Both the position numbers and the translations under genes were made by a program. This document shows positions 9,547-18,989 of a DNA stretch of 64,000 bases, in pieces. The stretch is from contig NZ_WHOB01000012.1 in NCBI RefSeq assembly GCF_013141775.1, forward strand, positions 124,001-188,000. The letters run 5' to 3'. The notes beneath the pieces are model-generated. The model saw only the letters and a program-made list of their open reading frames with translations, made no database searches and had not been told where the DNA came from. Position 1 is the first letter of the stretch; every line of letters starts with the position of its first letter. The stretch comes from Paenibacillus phytohabitans. GTDB lineage: Bacteria > Bacillota > Bacilli > Paenibacillales > Paenibacillaceae.

Positions 9547-9648
9547 CTACACATCCTCATATTCATGATGGACCAGTTCTTTCAATATAGCGACTGTCTC
9601 GTACATCGCGCCATTCTCCAAAATGAAGGTGTAAGACTCCCAAGTCAT
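9547..9648 (-). CDS. Possible 33-aa ORF upstream of AbiH
   Basis: ATG at 9648 overlaps the TAA of the preceding frame (TAATG) and the TAG at 9549-9547 is four bases before the AbiH ATG, so it fits a coupled operon. The peptide is acidic and helical (FILENGAMYETVAILKELV). A different frame over the same bases also reads protein-like (TEFNDLGVLHLHFGEWR), so this could instead be the end of a longer, frameshifted gene. Confidence 0.35.
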   Translation of the reverse strand: MTWESYTFILENGAMYETVAILKELVHHEYEDV

Positions 9649-9858
9649 TAAACTCCGTCAATAGCCGTGATGTCTTCAAACTGTTTGCTAAGATAGGGAG
9701 AAAAGTCTTGACCTGTTTTCAATACGTTTACCAGCTGCTCAAGCCCCGTCACGTGTGCAGAAGGAAACACAAATTCTTTTGACCGATGCGCACCTTCCGT
9801 AGCACTATCTATTCAGTGGTGAGGCTGTATCCTGCTGTTTTATAACGTCGGTAGACAT
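9648..9858 (-). pseudogene. Small gene of about 70 codons with one frame break
   Basis: ATG 9858 starts MSTDVIKQQDTASPL and meets a TAG after 17 codons; the neighbouring frame then reads DSATEGAHRSKEFVFPSAHV and runs to TAA at 9648. Joined, they give a compact protein of about 70 residues placed 13 nt after the phosphoesterase stop. I do not recognise it. The single frame break could be decay or a sequencing error. Confidence 0.35.
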
Positions 9859-9871
9859 TTTCACTTAGCGC

Positions 9872-10419
9872 TTAGTCATATCCATGCTCCCAAAAGAATT
9901 CTAGCGGACGGCACGGTGAACCGATCGTGTAGTTGCGGTCATTCATTTGATTCGCCCAGATGTCCAGCATATACGAAAGACTATGCCCAATAACCTGAAT
10001 ACCGTAGGCGAAGTCATACCACATCCCGATTCCTCCATATCGCACGCCATCCCATTCGAAGCTGTCTCCTTCCAGGAAGTGAACCCCTTCGATACTGCTG
10101 CCTAACGCCTTCATCTCCACCCAGCGGTTCATCGAGGTCTGCAGCTTGTAGCGTTCCTTGCTGTTCACCAGATAATAGTCATGATTGCCCGCAACTAGCA
10201 GAATATGAGTATAGTAGCTTTGAGTGCACACAGTAGCTCATAGTTTTGCTTGTTGCGGTGCCCCAGATCTCTGGCAATGACCAGCACCTGAGAAATCTGC
10301 CGGGGGAGCAGGCTCTCCGCAAACAGCTTAATTTCCCGCCGATTATCCGCTGCTGTAGGGCCCTTGTGCTTCAGCCAAAAATCAAGGTGGATGTCGGAAA
10401 TGAGATCGAATTGGATCAT
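9872..10419 (-). pseudogene. Frameshifted metallophosphoesterase
   Basis: ATG 10419 (GGAG five bases upstream, 10 nt after the GHKL stop) begins IQFDLISDIHLDFW, the D-x-H motif of calcineurin-like phosphoesterases. The frame shifts near 10200-10230, and the second frame carries VAGNHDYYLV, the GNH motif, and GGIGMWYDF. The usual G-D motif is ARD here (VIARDLG), so a metal ligand region is also altered. The C-terminal GHTH segment is missing before the stop at 9872. The protein would have been a cytoplasmic nuclease or phosphatase acting with the upstream helicase and ATPase; it now looks inactive. Confidence 0.75.
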
Positions 10420-10429
10420 GGTGGCTCCT

Positions 10430-13400
10430 TTACGCTCTATTGAATTCAAGTTGGTATTTATTGATAATCTCTATATTTAGAGGCGAAAGCTCTATTTTTT
10501 GCTCAGACGAGCTTTTTTCATGCTGCCCATGACCCATCTCCGTTGAGAATTTCAAATAATAAGTGCCATCGAATTCTTTAATCAGTTCTGCCCTGCTTAG
10601 AGTGTTTTTTAATTTATTGAAACAGGCACTGCAGGCAATAGTGAGTATAAACGGCAGGTTGCATTTGTTTTCTTCACATTTGTTATCAAACAGTATCAAT
10701 TTTCTATCTTGTCTTTTCTTGTCGTTATTATTTCTATGCTCATCTTCAGAATGGACTTTTCCACATACCGGACAAAATTTATCATAAGACCCCCTTGAAG
10801 TTAGCAGCCTGTACAAATCCTCATACAAAAAGCTCCGGTCTGCCGGAAAGTCAAAATCATTACTGTGTCTCCAATTTAACTTCAGAGGAGCCGCCGAAGA
10901 CGTTACAGCTTTTGCATAGTCGTTATATCCGAGCACTTTATCATTATTTTCACTGCTAATGTACGCATTGAAAATCGCTATGATTGCAGAGTCAAAGCCC
11001 AAATCCACTAACACTTCACTGATGACTTTACTTTCGTCATTAATGTTGTCGTAGCAAATATAAACCTTGTTGGAGTCCTCATCAAACTGGGCGACTGGAG
11101 TGAACTTTTCGTCAGCACTTCTTTTCATTTTAAAATTTTGACCGCCCAAATACCCAATAACATGTTTTTTTCTGCCGCTATCGAATTTAGAAATGTACAA
11201 CCTGAGACCTGTAATCCGTTCAATGAACTTTAACTTTTCACTGTAATTAATAACTGGATGATCTGCAATTGACGCAATTTTAAAACAATAGGAAATATCA
11301 TAAGCCAAGCTTCCAAACCATGGAAGAACTTCAGTGGATAACTCCTTGACAGTAATATTTTCTATCCTGCATTTCACATTATATTTATGCATCCCTCTTT
11401 TAAAATCAATGCTATCAAATGCTTCTCTATAATATTTAAATTCATCAAAAGTGGTAACTTCAATATTTCGCAGAAAGTTTAAATGTATTAATTGTTGTTC
11501 ATGAATGATGTTTGAAATCAGGCCCTTTTCTCTATACCTTAAATCAATCCTTTTCTTCTCACACAAAAAGATATCTGGTGATGGCTGATTCGACCTATAA
11601 CCAATTTTCTCATTTAAACTGCCCTTTTTCAGAAGTTCAACAAATAGCATTAGATTCTTGGAATCCATGACAGATCTTGTTGGGAAGCGTAAATAAAAAC
11701 ACTGATGTATCCCGTCCCAATTACTGTAATTAGATCCCTTATATCTAATATTGAATGTATTTCCGGAATTCTCTGAATCGATTCCCCTCATAGCCAGCAA
11801 CTCAGTTTTCATACTGCTGTACTTTAGTTCATATTCTTGGTTTTGTCTTTTTGAGAACAGCCCCTCTGGACCTGATTGCTGTAATAAATCGTTAAAGATA
11901 AACGGAACAATCGCAGCACCGCTAATCTCTCCAGTGTAGCTTACATTGGGATTTAATTTATATCGCCCGATAAGCTTGAGCAGCAGATCCCACTCCGCCT
12001 CCTCATGTGCAAGTAACCAGGCATCAATCTCATTTTCTTCTACTTGGATATTCTCTCCATCCTCACTCTTTAAACCCGTTATTCTATAGGCAATCAATTC
12101 TGCCGCACCAGTAAATGCACAGAGGATATTTCTCAGATACAGCTTGTTCGAACCTTCTGATGCTTCATACAGATAATTATAAATACGTTTTACTCCGCTC
12201 AGACAATTATCGTTACTGATAAGATCTTCATACTTAACAATCTCATTTTTACCTGCAACAGTACTAAATGTATCCGTAAGTCTTGTAATAATGCTTTCGT
12301 CTTCAAAGGGGGTACGCCGTTGATATTCTTCAACTGCTTTTAACTTCACCACCAGTTTCCCCCTGGATTCAAGCGAATCCATGAACTTTGGCAAGTATTG
12401 TGTGTCAATATCAGGTATAGAAAGCAGACTCTCCGTATGTTCATTTACTTCAACGTTCCTGTAGATATATAAAAGACCATGAAAGATATCGCTAATCTCA
12501 TATTTGTGAGCACTATTTTCAATTTCAGCACTGCACATAAACTTGTAAAGTTTCATTTGTTCTTTTTTTATAGTTCGTACAGCATTCTCTATCTCAAAAA
12601 AACTGTGTCCTAGATCCGTTCTGTGCATATTGGAGAATCTTGTATTAATAAGCGCACCGGATGGATAAATTGTTTCCTTGCCATCAGATTTAATAAAAAA
12701 TGTGGCGTAAAATCTGTTTCTCATAGAAAGCTCATCCGCATTCACCGGATATGCAAACACAATATCCTCTTTTATAAAAAGTAAATACTTGTTTTCAATT
12801 GCAGGAACACCATCAAATGACAAAGAAACTGTGGATTTTTTGGTAATCCAACCTGTTGTATATTCTTCCTGTTGTCCGTCATCGTTACACTCCAAAGTAA
12901 GGGAGTTTTCTACTTTTGAACCTTTGAAATAGATCTTCTTAATAGCATGCGTCTTATTCCTCATACCATCAGTAAATAACAGTGAACGCAAATCAAAAAT
13001 AACGCTCAAATGATCCTCATTATGAAAAAGAAATTCTGGATTCAGATTACTATCACCGCATAAAAAATCAATCAGCTTTCTTAGCTTTGCTGTATTGAAG
13101 CTAGTTTCCTTATTCCCATTGAACTGTAACGTCAATTTAGTAGTGCCTTGGCGCCAATGATCATTGCGCTTTACATCGCTGTCTATATCCAACTCACCGT
13201 TATTATCACTGATAATGTTGAACGTCATCACTACATTGCTGTCGATTGTAAGACGATCCACAAATGTAAAAAAGGATTTGATGCCTATGCCGAACTTTCC
13301 GCTCTGACCTTTATCATGGGTTTTATCAGACATTTCTCTGTTTAGAAACGCATAAATATTGGAGACGGAAAATCCCTTATCCGCATACTCACATTCAATT

Positions 13401-13723
13401 GTGTAGACATCCCCCTCTTTACTAACATTTATATACATCTCATCGGCAGTATCGATATCATTCGCATTTTGAATAATTTCATTAAAGTATCCTTCGTTGT
13501 ATCCATCCAATGACGCAATACCCCTGCCGTTAGATGACCGAATGATGGTTTCACGCATTTTATTTTGGTTATTCGTTAAAAAATCATCAAGCCATGCAGG
13601 CTTATCTGATCGCTCGTTCTTCAGATATTGATTAGCAGCCTGGATCTCTTCCCGCATATATTTGGGAGCGCTATGTTCCCCTCTGGCTAATGCCTCGTTA
13701 ATCCCTTGAGCTGTTATATCCAC
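10430..13723 (-). CDS. 1097-aa GHKL (Hsp90-like) ATPase with Cys-rich C-terminus
   Basis: The N-terminus has a Bergerat ATP fold: E82-IIQNANDI (N-box), D115-K-G117-F and GQSGKFGIGIKSFF (about 139-152). This is closest in style to the sacsin/Hsp90-like ATPases that occur in defence islands. The centre (about 300-950) is an unrecognised, charged helical region. The tail holds CPVC at 984-987 and further cysteines at 1016, 1021, 1031 and 1034, a probable zinc site. Start is GTG 13723, which lies inside the helicase gene (26-nt overlap), with GAGGTG ten bases upstream. The overlap shows the two are co-translated. Probable role: ATP-driven partner of the helicase in phage or DNA restriction; the exact system is unknown to me. 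Confidence 0.8.
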   Translation of the reverse strand: MDITAQGINEALARGEHSAPKYMREEIQAANQYLKNERSDKPAWLDDFLTNNQNKMRETIIRSSNGRGIASLDGYNEGYFNEIIQNANDIDTADEMYINVSKEGDVYTIECEYADKGFSVSNIYAFLNREMSDKTHDKGQSGKFGIGIKSFFTFVDRLTIDSNVVMTFNIISDNNGELDIDSDVKRNDHWRQGTTKLTLQFNGNKETSFNTAKLRKLIDFLCGDSNLNPEFLFHNEDHLSVIFDLRSLLFTDGMRNKTHAIKKIYFKGSKVENSLTLECNDDGQQEEYTTGWITKKSTVSLSFDGVPAIENKYLLFIKEDIVFAYPVNADELSMRNRFYATFFIKSDGKETIYPSGALINTRFSNMHRTDLGHSFFEIENAVRTIKKEQMKLYKFMCSAEIENSAHKYEISDIFHGLLYIYRNVEVNEHTESLLSIPDIDTQYLPKFMDSLESRGKLVVKLKAVEEYQRRTPFEDESIITRLTDTFSTVAGKNEIVKYEDLISNDNCLSGVKRIYNYLYEASEGSNKLYLRNILCAFTGAAELIAYRITGLKSEDGENIQVEENEIDAWLLAHEEAEWDLLLKLIGRYKLNPNVSYTGEISGAAIVPFIFNDLLQQSGPEGLFSKRQNQEYELKYSSMKTELLAMRGIDSENSGNTFNIRYKGSNYSNWDGIHQCFYLRFPTRSVMDSKNLMLFVELLKKGSLNEKIGYRSNQPSPDIFLCEKKRIDLRYREKGLISNIIHEQQLIHLNFLRNIEVTTFDEFKYYREAFDSIDFKRGMHKYNVKCRIENITVKELSTEVLPWFGSLAYDISYCFKIASIADHPVINYSEKLKFIERITGLRLYISKFDSGRKKHVIGYLGGQNFKMKRSADEKFTPVAQFDEDSNKVYICYDNINDESKVISEVLVDLGFDSAIIAIFNAYISSENNDKVLGYNDYAKAVTSSAAPLKLNWRHSNDFDFPADRSFLYEDLYRLLTSRGSYDKFCPVCGKVHSEDEHRNNNDKKRQDRKLILFDNKCEENKCNLPFILTIACSACFNKLKNTLSRAELIKEFDGTYYLKFSTEMGHGQHEKSSSEQKIELSPLNIEIINKYQLEFNRA

Positions 13724-16172
13724 GGAAGTCTCTCACCTCTCTGCGCTCTATTCGTTTGTCCTTGTTATAATAAAAAATACCGTCTGCAATTAAAGTGTCC
13801 TCGTTAAGATTCTCTATCAAACTTATAAGTTGGTTTATCTTGGATTCAATGAGCACATGAGATTCCCTATCAGCATCCTCTTTTTCACGTTTCTCTAGAG
13901 ATTGATACTTACTGGATGAATCCGTGTGTTCCCCGTCCTCTTCGCTCTCTTGTAATGCGACAAAAACATCCCTGTCCCTGGCGCTCACTTTTCCTATAAC
14001 AACAAGCACATTTTGAATGATTTTTATATTTTCATCAAAATTTCTTTTCTCTGCTTCATACTCCGGAATACTGTACGGACTCTGTTCATAAACGCCATGA
14101 TACTCCCTTAAGAGCTTGAAGAAATCTTCGCCAGCAATCTGTTCATCCATTGGGCTATTAAGAACGTTTATGATTTTTTCATGAATTTTTTTGTTGCCTG
14201 ACTCTGATTGTGTAGCCCCTAAAATCGCTGTCCATTCATTTCTTCTGCTTATTGTTCTTCTTCTTGCTGTCACGTCATTGTATATTGCCTCATTGTAATT
14301 GTTGAGAAGCGTATTTTCCTTAAGATTAATCAGATACGATTTGAAATTTTCAAAGCTCCTTTTTATAAATTCCGGATAAAACAATACAGTATTCCTTATT
14401 GGTGTATACTGACAGGTAAAATCAATTTTGGTTGTACAATAATATAGCATCCGATTATTCTCAAAATCATGAATAGAAGATGATTCATTCAATAAAAATA
14501 TCATTTCTTTTTCTTTACGGTTATTCGTATCCATTCTGTCAACACGTCCAAAACGCTGCTCTAGTTCAATGCTGGTAAAAGGTAATTCATAATGAATAAT
14601 ACCATCAAATTCACCCAGATTAAGGCCCGTCCCCCCTGTCTTACCTGTAGTCACAAAGATTACTCTGTTTTTTTGACGCAGATTCAGCTTAATCCCGTTT
14701 ATAAATTGTTCCTTGCCTGAGTCCTCCATGCCAACCGCTTCTTGATGGGAACCATGCTTCATGGCGATTATCGCATTTACTTCATCTGTCAATCGATCAT
14801 ACACATTTTTAACTACTTCTGTATGCTCACAGAAAATAATATATGAATTAGTGTTATTGTTTTGTGTGACTATCTCCAGAAGTTTGTCCAGCTTGTAATT
14901 ACAGTGACTATCAAAGCTATCATCCCCAAAGTTATCTCTGGCTTTTCTCAATAAATATGTATCATCCTGATCGTATTGCAAGGCTGCTAAGAATCCTGAT
15001 TGTTCTACAATTCGATCAAACAGCTCATGCCTCTTCTCCACTCGCTTACAATATTCAAAACGTATGATTCGTTCTGCTGCTCTTAATCCCAAGTCTTCCC
15101 TGAACAGACCCACAAAGATATCATCTTCAGTAGGGTTTGTATTCTCAATCGGATTCATAACAGAGTTATGATTCCACTTCTCTGTAATTGTGTTCATTAA
15201 TTCAATATAATCCTCAAAACCTCTGGCCGAAGATGACTTCACTACAATCGGAGTAGCCGTAAGCATCATCACTTGATCTGAACGGAGAGAACGGTAATTT
15301 CCAAAGGAAATATGACCTTCGTCTATGACTACCAAATCCCATCTTTCAATATCATCGTTTTCTGATAAAGAGACTTGCTCAAGAGAGCCTTTAAGTGCTG
15401 AGTTGGTGCCCTCTTTATCTTTTTTAGATTGAGCTTGCCCCGTTATCATAATCACATGTTCATTCTCACGGAAAAAAGCGTCTTTTAAATGATTATAGTA
15501 AATGCGGCCATGATCACTTTGTTCAACAATATGTGCATACCTTCCTAGCTGGCGTCTAATGTCATCCTGCCAATCGGTGCGTTTATTATAAGGACAAACC
15601 ACAAGTATATAAGCATACTCATTCTGGTTTATCGCATTTTGAATAGTATTTACTATTGAATAAAGTGCAGTAACTGTCTTCCCGGTCCCCACTTCATCAA
15701 TAACCAGGGACATTCCATTCTTCTTCACTTGCTTGGAGGCAAGTTCTTGTTGTCCATAATATTTCACGTCAAGAACGGGCTGATTCCCGTCAAAAAAGAT
15801 GTCAAAAACAGTGCTGTTCTCTTGGACTGTTTCAGTATATTCAAGTAAGAAACGCTGATCTTTCACTTTTTCAAAAGACTCGGATTCTTTAAGCAGCCCA
15901 TATAAACTTTTATTGTTCTTATCGTCATAGGCCCTTATGTAATTCTCGTTCCATTTGGCACAAATTGCCGGAGTAATCCACTCATAACCCGCTTTACCTT
16001 CGCATATGAGTTGTTCATTAAGATTGTCCTCATTTACAATTTCTAATACTTTGTCAAAATTACGGTACATAAAGGCATAGTGTAAGAGAGAAAAAGATGA
16101 GGAATTTCTATGTGTTTTTTCAATATTCTCGAAATTATATCTGTGTATATTATTAGTATTAGTAGTTTCCAT
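13698..16172 (-). CDS. SNF2-type superfamily 2 helicase (824 aa)
   Basis: Motif I VGTGKT (161-166), motif II DEGH (284-287) and motif III LTATP (304-308) are followed by a C-terminal helicase lobe with TTGKTGGTGLNL and QRFGRVDRMD (motifs V and VI). All are intact, so an active ATP-dependent DNA translocase is expected. Residues 1-120 and the last 200, which hold a charged coil, are outside known domains, and no nuclease motif is seen in it. AGGAG seven bases before ATG 16172 supports the start. It lies 46 nt after a broken MerR-like gene and overlaps the GHKL ATPase. Low GC and A-rich codons resemble the rest of the island and differ from the GC-richer genes at 20-23 kb. Confidence 0.85.
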   Translation of the reverse strand: METTNTNNIHRYNFENIEKTHRNSSSFSLLHYAFMYRNFDKVLEIVNEDNLNEQLICEGKAGYEWITPAICAKWNENYIRAYDDKNNKSLYGLLKESESFEKVKDQRFLLEYTETVQENSTVFDIFFDGNQPVLDVKYYGQQELASKQVKKNGMSLVIDEVGTGKTVTALYSIVNTIQNAINQNEYAYILVVCPYNKRTDWQDDIRRQLGRYAHIVEQSDHGRIYYNHLKDAFFRENEHVIMITGQAQSKKDKEGTNSALKGSLEQVSLSENDDIERWDLVVIDEGHISFGNYRSLRSDQVMMLTATPIVVKSSSARGFEDYIELMNTITEKWNHNSVMNPIENTNPTEDDIFVGLFREDLGLRAAERIIRFEYCKRVEKRHELFDRIVEQSGFLAALQYDQDDTYLLRKARDNFGDDSFDSHCNYKLDKLLEIVTQNNNTNSYIIFCEHTEVVKNVYDRLTDEVNAIIAMKHGSHQEAVGMEDSGKEQFINGIKLNLRQKNRVIFVTTGKTGGTGLNLGEFDGIIHYELPFTSIELEQRFGRVDRMDTNNRKEKEMIFLLNESSSIHDFENNRMLYYCTTKIDFTCQYTPIRNTVLFYPEFIKRSFENFKSYLINLKENTLLNNYNEAIYNDVTARRRTISRRNEWTAILGATQSESGNKKIHEKIINVLNSPMDEQIAGEDFFKLLREYHGVYEQSPYSIPEYEAEKRNFDENIKIIQNVLVVIGKVSARDRDVFVALQESEEDGEHTDSSSKYQSLEKREKEDADRESHVLIESKINQLISLIENLNEDTLIADGIFYYNKDKRIERREVRDFRGYNSSRD

Positions 16173-16218
16173 CCCATCACTCCTGTATGAAATTTATTAA
16201 CTCATTGAGGCATACCAG

Positions 16219-17399
16219 TTAAGGCAGAGCTACTCCACACCTCACGGCTACTTCGAGAACGGTCTTCTCACAATCAGGAATGCTATAAAACGCGAAGAAC
16301 TCTCCCTCGTTAGCATTACCATAGCTCGCTCTAAGGTCTCTGGAGCATTGCTTAATCGCTGAATAATTCGCTTCTATGTATCCGGTTATTCCGGGAATCT
16401 CTTCAACCAGCTCGAACCAATTCCATACATACCGTCCAAAGATAACAATTGACAGTATCTCCATCTCACTCGGAGCAAGTACCAAATTCTTCGCATCATA
16501 GCTGTCCTGAAGCATGCGGATATTCGCTTCATGCGATTTTTGGTCAGCCTCGACAAACCTGGCCTTCGAGCTTGCTTTTTACTGAAGGATATAAGGAGAG
16601 AATCTCATTGTTATTGCTCATTCTGAGCCTTTCCCGTATCTCCTTATCCAGCTGCTGCTCCATCCGCTCCAGAACCGCTTTCTCTTCATACTGTTCAATC
16701 CATTCACCCAGTTCTATATACAGCTCTTCAACATATGCAGGTCGCTGGTCTCTTCGTCAAAATCCTCCAGCTCATATCTGTCCATGATCACTTCCAGCGC
16801 ATTGTCGTAAAATTCATCCTTCAATTCTTCCGCAACCTCACCAATAATCTACTCCAGATCATATCATCAATAATCTGCTGAATCATTTGCTTCAGGATGT
16901 TCTGGTCAACGGACCATTTTTTCTTCGGCATTATGCTCTTGCTGCTGGCATATAGATCGCACCAATCTATCTTCCTGTAACTATCCGCAGCATTCTCCCG
17001 GTTCTGACGATAGTCCCTAAGGATGCTCTCTTTTAGTACGGAGCCCTTACCTATGTTGTCGATGCTGCGCTGTATCTCTCTGTCTTCTGTATTTCCCAAT
17101 AATTCATAGAAATAGCTTGCGCCTCCCTTTAGAACTCCATTCCGTTCCGGTTTGGTGGCGATCCCCTCAATCCACTGAATATCTACATATCTGATCCCGA
17201 ATTATTGGTTCATTATGATTTTCAGCACAGTAACCGCATCCGCTTCACTGTATTGCCTATAATTATTGTCGAGTCTGAGCGGAGCAAGCAGTTGCTTGTT
17301 CTCGATGAACTCCAGTTTGCTTTTTGCAATAACCAGCCCGTACTCCTTAATCAGAAAATCTATGAAATCGCTTCTGCGCATTCTGTCTTCTTGATTCAC
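16219..17399 (-). pseudogene. MerR-like regulator or first system protein, broken by a stop and frameshifts
   Basis: ATG 17399 opens a 65-codon frame with a MerR-style helix-turn-helix: SKLEFIENKQLLAPLR...NNYRQYSEAD. TAA at 17204-17202 interrupts it, but the same frame goes straight on with FGIRYVDIQWIEGIATKPER and runs to about 16850. Pieces in other frames follow (for example MDRYELEDFDEETSD near 16780) and the last one, from 16515, ends at 16219. Rebuilt length is about 390 aa, much longer than a simple MerR protein, so it may be an effector or a clamp rather than a repressor. It directly precedes the helicase in the same direction. Confidence 0.6.
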
Positions 17400-17469
17400 A
17401 ATTAGACTCCTTTATGCAATCTAATTCGTTCCACTCGCTTATTGCTGCACTTAGATATACTATCACTGT

Positions 17470-17676
17470 TTGAATCGACTCTCAGCTGTCAGCGAACATA
17501 CGTTTCGGTTAGGTGATTCCAGCTGTGATACTCCATACGAATATCATAAACCTTACACCAAGAACCCGCTCAAGACCTGGATTCTGAACAAAAAACAGCA
17601 AGCCTCCGATAACCGAGACTCTCTGTTCGGGTTTCCGGTCTACCTCAACGCTAATGCCGAACATTCGACGTTATGA
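17470..17676 (+). other. Uncertain 68-codon frame
   Basis: The plus strand reads a hydrophilic peptide (CDTPYEYHKPYTKNP) with no clear ribosome site. It may be part of the same broken plus-strand gene as 17931-18167. No family is recognised and it may not be coding. Confidence 0.2.
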
Positions 17677-17884
17677 CTTGCGTTTGCCGGCTGCCTTCTG
17701 GATATTCTCTGCCGTCCTGAATTTGACAATCCGGCTGATCAGCTCAACCGGACTCCTCAGCATGTTTATTGTAGCGTGCCTTTAATTGTTCCAGATTAAT
17801 ACCAAGCGGAGAAGGTATCGGCCATTCTAAAGCTTCGTTTGTGAGGGCAGTCACGTTTACCAGAATGTATTAGAATTTCTTTCA
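17671..17884 (-). pseudogene. Gene remnant, 3' end with one frameshift
   Basis: The minus strand reads YILVNVTALTNEALEWPIP then GINLEQLKARYNKHAEES, stops, and the adjacent frame continues with PVELISRIVKFRTAENIQ to TAA at 17671. This looks like the C-terminal 65-70 residues of a lost protein lying upstream of the helicase operon. Family unknown. Confidence 0.35.
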
Positions 17885-17930
17885 TTAAACCAATCCTTCT
17901 AAATAATATTTGAGTATACTTGCATTATAT

Positions 17931-18167
17931 CTTGATAATGTTAAATTTCGCTATGAAAAACCAGGTTACCGCTGGCACAACGATGTTGAGATTTCGATAA
18001 ACTATCGTAGCCTGCAAAACTCGGTGCTGCTTGGTCATTTGACATAGGCCGAACTTAGATCATCTGTCAGCGCTCTTATAGATAACATCCACCTTCGGGA
18101 ACTGGCTAGCTCCGAGTGCACGGGTCCGAAGTTCTCCTGTCCACTATTTAATCTGCAGGGTGTGTAA
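17931..18167 (+). pseudogene. Plus-strand gene remnant with an internal stop
   Basis: One frame reads VKFRYEKPGYRWHNDVEISIN, then LGHLT, a TAG, and AELRSSVSALIDNIHLREL to TAA at 18167. The composition is protein-like across the stop. No family is recognised. The surrounding 18168-18346 shows nothing coding. Confidence 0.3.
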
Positions 18168-18346
18168 GCTTCCTATTCCCTGGAAAAACGATACAGCAAC
18201 CGTCTTTCAAGAACTCATACATCAATCCGTAAGTACATAGTTTTAATTCGTTAAGTATTCACGTTCTAAGCAAAATTCGCTGTACCGAAGAAACGGTACT
18301 GGGGAGCAACTAAGTGCATGGAGATAAAACAGCTAGCATCGCTTAA

Positions 18347-18480
18347 TCAGTTCTTCTCGACTATAAATACTGAAAAAGGTACAGTCTCGTCATTACTCTG
18401 AGACAGTACTTTATGTTCGTAATAGCCTTCTTCATCCAACCTCGAGTCAAACATATTACTTAGCACAAATAACTTTAGAT
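18347..18480 (-). pseudogene. 3' gene fragment cut by relic B
   Basis: The frame from 18480 to TGA at 18347 reads LFVLSNMFDSRLDEEGYYEH and ends with VFIVEKN. It has no start, because it begins exactly at the TTAGAT junction of the repeat relic. This indicates that the mobile element inserted in, or deleted up to, this gene. Family not recognised. Confidence 0.4.
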
Positions 18481-18752
18481 AATTATCAAATCGGCAATAG
18501 TACCATGTTCTTGTCCATTTTCGGCAATGGGATCAAGTTCTTGTCCTGAGCAAAGGACAAGAACTTGATCCCTTAAAACAGCAAACCCGCGCTGGGCGCG
18601 GGCTCAAATGGGACTATGTTCTTGTCCACCGACACAACACAACAACATGTTTGTGAACAAGAACATAGTCCCTTGTGACAAGAACTTAGTCCCATTGCCG
18701 ACAAAGCCCCTATTCTAGCAATAAAAAAACAACTAAATTGGAGTTATTTTTA
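18475..18752. repeat. Relic B, best-preserved repeat-element end
   Basis: Contains at least six copies of an 18-bp unit: 18499-18516, 18529-18546 (GGGATCAAGTTCTTGTCC), 18555-18572 (its exact inverse after an 8-nt spacer), 18610-18627, 18655-18672 (inverse) and 18677-18693 (inverse). A GC hairpin, CCCGCGCTGGGCGCGGG, lies at 18586-18602. The 18529/18555 pair could form an 18-bp cruciform. Arrays of short repeats at both orientations suggest left and right ends of an IS21-like element joined after loss of the interior. The region ends in a weak hairpin with T-tract (18726-18751). Confidence 0.6.
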
Positions 18753-18956
18753 ATAATCATACTTCTTAATATAAGAACTTACGTAATTAATCAGTTGATA
18801 ATTTTTTGGATAATCCATGGATATCTTTGCCGGTACATATGATTTCACCATCATACTTGGCTCAAGGCATACAGACATTACACTGTGATCCAAAGACCAG
18901 CCATGCAAAATAACTACCGGGAATCCTTCACCTACAATTTTGCAGTTAATGGACAA
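18750..18956 (-). pseudogene. Alpha/beta-hydrolase remnant
   Basis: ATG 18956 starts a typical hydrolase N-terminus, with FPVVILHGWSLDHSVM carrying the oxyanion HGW motif. After about 35 codons it jumps to what looks like the C-terminal 35 codons (YPKNYQLINYVSSYIKKYD). The catalytic Ser, Asp and His regions are deleted; a full-length family member has about 260 aa. It cannot be functional. Confidence 0.65.
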
Positions 18957-18989
18957 TGAAATACACAGCCTTTCCCGTTGTTGGGTTGA

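Noticed and set aside
553..18752. Direct and inverted 18-bp units considered as a CRISPR array
   Set aside because: Units are in both orientations with irregular spacing, no uniform spacers and no cas genes.
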